This document shows positions 57,322 through 64,000 of a stretch of 64,000 bases of DNA, one piece after another (the stretch's first letter is position 1; each line of letters begins with the position of its first letter). The notes under the pieces were generated by a model that did not search any database, had not been told where the DNA came from, and saw nothing but the letters and a program-made list of their open reading frames with translations. The DNA lies in contig NC_081183.1 of assembly GCF_029867415.1 (NCBI RefSeq), positions 112,939,061 to 113,003,060 of the forward strand, read 5' to 3'. The DNA is from Vicia villosa (taxonomy: Eukaryota; Streptophyta; Magnoliopsida; Fabales; Fabaceae). The translations under genes and the position numbers were made by a program.

Positions 57322-58864
57322 TTCACTCTTTTCACACATATAGGGGGTGGATCCCGAACCCTTATTCCAATGGCTCGCTCTCACGGACAATACATACAAA
57401 ACTTCTTTCTTAGAGTCGAAGTTTTTTGTCTCTTTTGAGTCAAACCCTCAACCCTTGAACTTTCTGCAACAACAAGAATCCACCATTTTATTTGTTGCAG
57501 GTAAAGAGGAAAAGAAGAAGATTCTAAACGGCAGCAAACTCCGACTACGATGTCGCCTCCTCACGGTCCAGACGATCTCCATCGAAGCCAACGCTGGAAC
57601 CCTCCACCGTGCCCAATCACCACCGCTCGCCGCCATTAGAACCACTCTATTTTCGCCAATGTATCTTCCGCCGATTGTGTTGTTGTGTTTACCATGCTTC
57701 AGTTTTTTTTCTTTGTTTTGCTGTAGGTATATTAGGAGAAATTAGAACAAAAGGATTAAAAGAAGACGAATTTGGGGCCAATCACAAATCTGTGATGAAC
57801 TCGCCACTCCAAAAACTCGACGTCACCATCGGAAATCCGCTGTTCGATCACTGGATCACATCCTTGGCCGCCAGCGATCATCACCTCCGACCCGCAATTG
57901 CGGATCTCCGGCGCAGCCGCTCTCACCGTGTTCCATCCAGGTTTCTGTTAAAAAAGATTCAAGAGGTCATCCATGGCTCTGTCAACAGCCGAAGATCCCT
58001 CCGCCCTCGCCGAAGAATCTGATCACCGCAACAGCCGGTCGGAGCTTCCCCCAGCGCAAATCACGCACCATCCTCCTCCACCGAATCTGCACTGTATCTA
58101 GCTATTTGCCACTGTCAATTCCATACAGCCACCACAACAGGTTACACTTTTGTTTTTAGTTCATTGGAGGCTAGTTTAATTTGATTAATTGGTAGTAATC
58201 GCATATGATTATTTGTGTGTTTGTGCTTTATGTGGTTGTTTAATCTATGAGATAGAAAGAAGATTGAGAGAAGGGAATTGGTGAGGTTTCTTTTGTGTTT
58301 GAAAACATGGCGTGAGATGTGAAAGAACTAGACAAACTGGACTTTTCTTCTTTTAATGACTCTAATCTTTGCTTATTTAATGTTTCTATCAATTTTGAAA
58401 TTAAATAACTTAGATCTTTTTTCTAAAACGTGTTTGTACGTTGGTTTTCCTTTTCATTCATATTAGGATTTCTATCCATTATTTTTAAATGCCATTTTTT
58501 TAAATAAATAATAATAATTAAATGGTATGGTTTTAGGTAAATGGTTTAGACATTCCTATATGTTTCCATACTTCTTACTTAAATTGTTTTTTTTAATTAG
58601 TATAATTAATTTCTTTTATTCTAATTTTCATTTATTTAGAAGTCATTTAATTAGATACTTTAATTTTCTCTTAATTTTTCTTAATGTTTTTTTAGAATTT
58701 TATGTAATAACTTCAATTTTCTTTTAGTCAATTATTGTTTATATTCTTGTCATTTTATTTATATATCCTTATACATATATCAGTTGCTAACACTTTCTTG
58801 TTTTTTTGCGAGGTACTACCGTCGTGAGCATTGAACTGTTTTGCAAACATTCATAGCTTAGCTT

Positions 58865-58884
58865 GTGCATGCATGCATGCATAG
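58865..58884 (+). repeat. Short (TGCA)n repeat
   Basis: About four TGCA units (GTGCATGCATGCATGCATAG) in the LTR. Confidence 0.85.
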
Positions 58885-60336
58885 ATTAATTCAACGCTTC
58901 AGAGTTTGCAGTTCCATGGTGAATCTTCAAGATTCGACCACACCTGATTCTAGTATCCAGGGTTAACTAAGATCTCTCCCGACTGCCAACCCTATCAGAT
59001 CAAATTCGAAGCTAAGTTCTTATTCATATTTAATTTCTCTTTGACATTTTTTATTAAGTTAGGGTTAACTTTAATTCTCACTGAATTAGCCATACACTCA
59101 CGCCTTATTTGTTTCATTCCTAATGGTCAGAGTCGATGCTTCTGGCAAACCCTTGCCCTCAACCCTGTCAGGCAAATGCCAAGCTAAGTACCTTCTCCCT
59201 ATTCTATTTTTAATTTATTATCCTATTTTCTTTTGTAGTTAATGAGGTTTGCCCTCGAATTTGATAATGCACTCACTATATGTTTTCTGTCTTGTCTTCT
59301 TTCTTTTCAGGGTTTATCCATTGCCAAAGCTACGTTGTTGGTAACCCTAAATCTCATTTTATTTTATGCCTCTTATTATTATTACTTATGTCAAACCCTA
59401 TTAAGGGATCCGCTGGTTTCATTGTCCCCTCCCCCATATTACTGTTTCTTGCCTTATATTATCTGCGTGGTTAGTAAAATAGGGAGTGACAATTATTAAA
59501 TTGAATTAGCCTCACCAATTACAACATAATTTAATCGAACTGATCACGTGATTGGTGCACACACGCACACCTTTTTTGGCAACCCCTCTCGTTGCCTGTT
59601 GCCTGTTGCCTTGTTGCCTTGCCTTGTGTTTCTTTGCAGAATAAGCCATGTCCCTCGAATACGAGGATACCTCAGCCATGCTGCCTCGATAACTAAAGGT
59701 CATACGACCCTAAATGATGCTGCCTTCGATACACAAATATGACCTCGACCCTCGGAAGTTGCCTACGGAAAAAGGCTGAGGTATCTTCTGGCTGCCTACG
59801 AATAAGGCTTATTCTGATCCTTACCTTAGACTACCTGCCCTCCTATGGCATGGGACAGTCTTATGGCAAAGGATATTTCGATGACCCTTCTACCTCCAAA
59901 CGAAAGGCTTCCTGCCCCCTTATGGCAAGGATTGACCCTTTCATTCTGAAAGGCTAAAAAGAGACCTATCATCTGAGTTTAAGGTAATTGCCCCTAATTG
60001 CCTTGCCATGCTCTATTTTCTATATTCTTTCTCAAAATTCTTCAAAAACTGGCTACGCTCATTTACGAGCTAAAGTCCATTTTTTCCTCTTTCATCTACA
60101 TTTTCTGAAAACGAGCAAGCAAAGCAATTAAGAGCCCATGGCAAACCATGGATGCAAAGGGTGCCTTACACCTTCCCTTTGCATAAATTACCCCCCGAAC
60201 TTAGATTTCTTAAAAGGTTTTTTTCTGTTTCTTTTTGCCTTTCCGAATATTGTTTGGATAAAATAAAAGTCGGTGGCGACTCTTGCTTACCGCGACATTT
60301 TCGATTATAAAAAGTCAGTTCACCGTATTACAGAAC

Positions 60337-60354
60337 TGGCGACTCTGCTGGGGA
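60337..60354 (+). other. Primer binding site of Ogre
   Basis: TGGCGACTCTGCTGGGGA, four bases after the LTR, is the standard Ogre primer site described as complementary to tRNA-Arg. Confidence 0.93.
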
Positions 60355-61059
60355 TGCTTTCGAATTAAAAGAGGGGTTACCTTAAAAGCTTAGGATTCAC
60401 TTAAATGTTTTCTATTGTTTGTTTTGTTTGTTTTATTTTTCAGGGGCGTTTTGGGAAAATTGAAGGACGAATCCTATTCCCGGATTCAAGAACACTTAAG
60501 ATTAGGAGTGGCATAGTCATGGAGACCCCCCTTGTGCATGCTTGGGGTTGGTCAAAATGAAGTTCACACTTGAGTTAGGCCTCCACTGGTTATTGTGTAC
60601 CTCTTTTGCATGAGAGAGGTTTATGCATGTATCTTTGGGTGCGTCGGAGCTCAAGGACCTTTAGTTACCCTTAACCCATCCTGACTTTTAGGAACGTAGT
60701 GGGAAGGCTATTCTTGGTGCATGCCAAGTTATGGTCGCTACCCGATACTACAGCTCAGATAGGTTTCTTCCTAAAGTATCATTGCGTGGTATGCATTTAC
60801 CATGTTCGAGGGTGCTTTAGAGGGGGCTGACAATTCTGAGTCACTTGGTAGAACCCGTTGCTGAAATCTCCTTATCCATAGAAATGCCCTTGGGAAGGAC
60901 ACCTAATCAGACTCCATGCAAGCCATAAGCCAAAAATTGTGTGATTTGTGTGACTTATTTGTGTATGTGCATCATGCATACATGCATCATCCATACATAG
61001 CATGACTAACTCCATTCAAGGGATTAAAGGATTGTTAACCATAATTTGTTTTGTAGGTC
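60355..61059 (+). other. Ogre 5' leader, non-coding
   Basis: The 705 bp between primer site and ORF1 has no open frame of note. It probably serves as leader and packaging region; no specific signal was identified. Confidence 0.7.
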
Positions 61060-62520
61060 ATGGAAATTAAAGTTCGTAAGCCTTTTTGCCTTAGCTTTAA
61101 AGGAGTGCCTACACCTTTGAAGTTGCTTTGTGACAATGTCTCTGGTTCCCTCGTGCTTTCCGAGTCTCTTAATAAGCTAATCAGTTTGGTACGAACTAAA
61201 GTGGATGAAGCACTCCTCAACACCATGATCCGGTTTTATGATCCTCTACTACATTGCTTCACTTATAGGGATTTTCAGTTGGTTCCTACATTGGAAGAAT
61301 TCTCTTCTATTTTAGGGTTGCCGGTACTTGATCAGATGCCCTACACTGGTGAAGAAGAGACTCCTAAGTTGGAAGATGTTGCTGCCGCATTGCATTTGCC
61401 TCGATCAGAAATCAAGAAAGTTTGGGTGAATAAAGGAGAATATACTGGTTTACCGATTGACTTCTTGTATAATCAAGCTGACATTTTGATTAATGCTACA
61501 AGTATGGATGCTCTTGAAAAAGTTCTTGCTTGCATAATCTATGGACAAGTGTTGTTCCCTCGCTATGATAAAATTGTGGATGTGATTGCTCTCAAGATCT
61601 TCATTAGTAACAATCCAGTTCCTACTTTATTGGGTGACTTGTTGCATTCCATCCATCATCGATCATCTAAAGGCAAAGGTTGTATTCTCGGATGCGCACC
61701 AATGTTGCATAAGTGGTTTATTTCGCACTTATCCCGTTCTACAATAAAGAATGAAGAAGGTTGGACTTGGGCTAAAAGAATCATCAAGCTTTCCTACGAC
61801 GATGTTATTTGGAGTCAAAAGGGGTTTGAAGGATCTCACTTGTTCGATAGTTGTGGGGATTTCCCTAATGTACCTCTTCTTGGTACTCGAGGGGGAATAA
61901 CTTATAATCCTATTCTGGCTCGACATCAATTTGGTTTCGCTCTAAAAGACAAGCCTCGTTCCATATATCTTAGTGCAGAAAATTTTGATTATGGTGCGGA
62001 CCCTACTGGAAAAAAGAAATTGTTCATCAAAGCTTGGACCAAGGTGAAGAAAATAGGAGTGAGAGAATTAGGAATGAAGAATCACATCCCTTCAGATCTT
62101 TATTTTAAATGGGTTTATGATCGAGTGGTTGAGTATGGCATACCATATCCATCCGATACTCCTATAGTTCCAAGGATTACTCCTCCCGTTGTTCATGTGG
62201 AAGTAGAACCATATGTACCCGCTCCTAATGAAGACCTTGCTGCCACCATTGCTTGCCTAAGACAAGAAAAAGCTGACTTGGAAAAACGCCTACGTGAAGT
62301 GGAAGAAGAAAAAGCAATAATGGCGGCCAATGCCAAAGAGCGCGATAGTATGCTTGATTACTTCTCCCGCAAATGGAAGATTGAAGACTTCATCTCTCCC
62401 GATCAGATACAATCATGGGAGCAAGAGATTGATAGACTTGTCCAAGAGAGAAATGAGATGATTAAGGCTCACAAGGAAGAAGTTCGAAGTTTGAAGAGAA
62501 AGCGCCGACTCGAAGATTGA
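61060..62520 (+). CDS. Ogre ORF1 protein, 486 residues
   Basis: This is an intact frame from ATG 61060 to TGA 62520. Ogre elements carry an extra gene upstream of gag, and position, length and the block RFYDPLLHCFTYRDFQ with VPTLEEFSSILGLPV fit it. The TLEEFSSILGLPV phrase recalls plant mobile domain proteins. The middle (about residues 120-300) continues the domain, including GCAPMLHKWFISHLSR and GEYTGLPIDFLYNQ. Residues about 385-486 form a charged coiled coil (IACLRQEKADLEKRLREVEE) with a basic end (RSLKRKRRLED). The start is chosen because it is the first ATG after the leader and begins the conserved block. The function is unknown. No break is visible, so it may be expressed. Confidence 0.85.
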   Translation: MEIKVRKPFCLSFKGVPTPLKLLCDNVSGSLVLSESLNKLISLVRTKVDEALLNTMIRFYDPLLHCFTYRDFQLVPTLEEFSSILGLPVLDQMPYTGEEETPKLEDVAAALHLPRSEIKKVWVNKGEYTGLPIDFLYNQADILINATSMDALEKVLACIIYGQVLFPRYDKIVDVIALKIFISNNPVPTLLGDLLHSIHHRSSKGKGCILGCAPMLHKWFISHLSRSTIKNEEGWTWAKRIIKLSYDDVIWSQKGFEGSHLFDSCGDFPNVPLLGTRGGITYNPILARHQFGFALKDKPRSIYLSAENFDYGADPTGKKKLFIKAWTKVKKIGVRELGMKNHIPSDLYFKWVYDRVVEYGIPYPSDTPIVPRITPPVVHVEVEPYVPAPNEDLAATIACLRQEKADLEKRLREVEEEKAIMAANAKERDSMLDYFSRKWKIEDFISPDQIQSWEQEIDRLVQERNEMIKAHKEEVRSLKRKRRLED

Positions 62521-62780
62521 TTTCCTATTTGTTTTTATTATTATTATGTTATTTATTTTTAGAATATTTTAATGTAACTCTAAAAAAGATATAAAGCCAT
62601 GAGCTCCTGAGACTTATTATTATTATTATTATTAATAACATTCTTTTTTTTTATGTGTTAAAAGTCCTTTAATCTCTTGAAAACATTGCATATGCATAAT
62701 CATATCATTCATAAACATCGCATCACAGGTTTCACAAAAACAAATGCCTCATCTTTCCGCTGTTTATTTCAGCAAGAAAG
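62521..62780 (+). other. Spacer between Ogre ORF1 and gag-like ORF
   Basis: The 260 bp spacer includes a (TTA)n microsatellite at about 62610-62636. A longer gag gene would be expected to start in this zone in an autonomous Ogre. Confidence 0.7.
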
Positions 62781-63611
62781 ATGGATCTCGAACAATCTGT
62801 CAAAAATCTTCAGGCTCAGAATAACCAGTTCCAAAAAGTAATCTTTCACTTGGCCAAGGGGCAAGAAGAATTGAAGGCACTTCTGATCGAGAAGGAGAAG
62901 AATCAATATAAGTATCAAGGTGGTCGAGATAATCAGAGATCCAAGCCTAAGCGGTCATTTACTCCATTACATATGTCGCTGTCTCAAGCTCTCCAACAAC
63001 TGCTCAATCAGAACTTGATAACTCTATTGCCTCCCTACTCGTTTCCTATTAATCCCACTCCTGGGTATAAGTACCACGCGAGATGTGCTTATCATTCGAA
63101 TAGTCCTGGTCATGATACAGAAGATTGTGGACCGTTGAAGCACAAGATTCAAGACCTCATTAATGACAAGATCATCGACCTCAACTCACTTGAGAAGCCT
63201 TACATGGATGATGCTGTGTACAATCGGAAAGGTCGCAATGAACACCACCAATCTATGGGGACAGTTCTGACCTCTACACTAGCTCCGCAACAAAGACGCA
63301 AGTCAGATACATCTAAACGTCAGTTTACAAAGATCAACATGTCACTGGCTCAAGCATTACAACATTTGCTGAGAGAGAACTTGATTACTTTAAGGGGTCC
63401 TCCTGTAAAGCCTAACACTTCCGCCCCTAGCTACAAGCCCAATGCGAGGTGCGCATATCACTCCAATAGCCCTGGGCATGATACGAATGATTGTTGGCCA
63501 TTGAAGAACAAGATTCAAGACATGATCGATGCTGGTGAAATTGAATTCTATCATCCCAAGACTCCTGTGGTGATCCCTACTCCTATGCCCAATCACAAAA
63601 AGATTGATTAA
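62781..63611 (+). CDS. Ogre gag-like ORF with duplicated zinc motif
   Basis: This is an intact frame of 276 residues. Residues 1-40 form a coiled coil (MDLEQSVKNLQAQNNQFQ), typical of Ogre gag N-termini. The usual gag core domain is missing. Two tandem modules of about 80 residues follow. Each has MSL(S/A)QALQxLLxxNLITL, then a C-x2-H-x5-H-x4-C motif (CAYHSNSPGHDTEDC, about residues 102-116, and CAYHSNSPGHDTNDC, about 224-238), then LKxKIQD(L/M)I. In relatives this module occurs near the gag end before protease. The stop at 63609-63611 ends it without protease. It could be a gag deletion derivative from a non-autonomous Ogre, or a new small RNA-binding protein. Confidence 0.78.
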   Translation: MDLEQSVKNLQAQNNQFQKVIFHLAKGQEELKALLIEKEKNQYKYQGGRDNQRSKPKRSFTPLHMSLSQALQQLLNQNLITLLPPYSFPINPTPGYKYHARCAYHSNSPGHDTEDCGPLKHKIQDLINDKIIDLNSLEKPYMDDAVYNRKGRNEHHQSMGTVLTSTLAPQQRRKSDTSKRQFTKINMSLAQALQHLLRENLITLRGPPVKPNTSAPSYKPNARCAYHSNSPGHDTNDCWPLKNKIQDMIDAGEIEFYHPKTPVVIPTPMPNHKKID

Positions 63612-64000
63612 TACCTAGAAGGATGAACTTTTTAGATCATTAGATTTACTTTCATTTGCAATTTCTATTCTGTTTGTTTAAACACTCCAATTATGATAGA
63701 CATTATTTGTTTTAATAATCATCGTCAGTGCATTGCATATGTTTGTCTTGAATAAATTATTTCGCTATCACTCTTCTCAAATTATGTCGTTACTCTGCAT
63801 ATGTTTTGTGATACTCAACTCTTGCTAAGCTGTAAGCCTTTTAAGGGAGGATGACGAGAACGATACCGCAACCTCATATAGTATGCTTTTGAACAGACTA
63901 TGCTGACGATGTACAGGCATTGTTTCAATTCCTAAACAGTGGAGATATAAGGATGTTAATCCCTCGTTAACCCTTTGAGCCTAAGAAGTAGAAGTTTTCT
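63612..64000 (+). other. Ogre interior after gag-like ORF, nothing coding
   Basis: No protease or reverse transcriptase frame begins before the window ends. The sequence is AT-rich with no recognised motif. Confidence 0.6.

Larger units (their letters stand above)
56797..60332 (+). repeat. 5' LTR of Ogre element
   Basis: The 3,536 bp LTR starts TGTCATACCCCAAAATTTGC, the familiar Ogre beginning, and ends CGTATTACA just before the primer site. It interrupts the CACTA-1 transposase after CAAAG (56792-56796), the presumed target duplication. Inside are a tRNA-like promoter motif, a TATA box, a GC-rich patch of spurious frames (57350-58020), GTTGCCT short repeats (59591-59625) and a second primer-site-like sequence at 60274-60283. 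The other LTR lies outside the window. Confidence 0.9.

Noticed and set aside
57347..58022. Two overlapping frames of 132 and 137 codons that could look like a host gene
   Set aside because: They lie inside the Ogre LTR downstream of its TATA box, are Pro/Leu/Ser-rich and show no domain. The GC-rich patch explains their length.

Overview
The window is plant nuclear DNA made almost entirely of transposable elements nested in one another. No host gene can be supported. The element set points to a large-genome legume: Ty3/gypsy chromoviruses of the Tekay type, a Tat-lineage element of the Retand type with an antisense gene, a giant-LTR Ogre element with an extra ORF1 and a tRNA-Arg-type primer site, SIRE-type Ty1/copia elements and CACTA transposons. 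Tribe Fabeae (pea, vetch, lentil, faba bean) is likely. This is inference from repeat types, not proof.

Layout: 1-4266 is the 3' end of gypsy element A (pol plus a 1.94 kb LTR). 4267-7739 is AT-rich DNA with microsatellites and no recognisable gene. 7740-10975 is a decayed copia element, G, on the minus strand. 10976-21211 is a nearly complete, GC-rich Retand-like element, E: LTRs, one long gag-pol frame with a single stop, and a spliced antisense gene with its own TATA box. 21212-25039 is unassigned DNA followed by an Ogre-like LTR fragment with a striking set of covarying hairpin repeats.

25040-46164 is a nest on the minus strand. Gypsy element F lies outermost. Its 3' LTR was split by a non-coding SIRE-related element, C (25204-31589, target duplication GTTAG). 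A second gypsy element, B, sits inside F/H. The gag gene of B was split by a young non-coding element, D (37153-43523, target duplication ATTTC), whose two 1,203 bp LTRs differ at only about five sites.

46165-50690 is the 5' half of a SIRE copia element, which landed in the transposase gene of CACTA-2 (50691-52485). A decayed FAR1/OTU-type gene (52486-53112) lies between CACTA-2 and a second CACTA (53113-56796). The second CACTA carries TNP2-type transposase, a spliced Ulp1-like protease fragment and subterminal repeats. An Ogre element interrupts it. That Ogre fills 56797-64000 with a 3.5 kb LTR, primer site, ORF1 and an unusual gag-like ORF, and continues beyond the window.

The coding parts show how these elements copied themselves: gag, protease, reverse transcriptase, RNase H and integrase for the LTR elements, and cut-and-paste transposase for CACTA. 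Nearly all are broken by stops, frameshifts or truncation. The exceptions are the two Ogre ORFs and the visible Ulp1-like exons.
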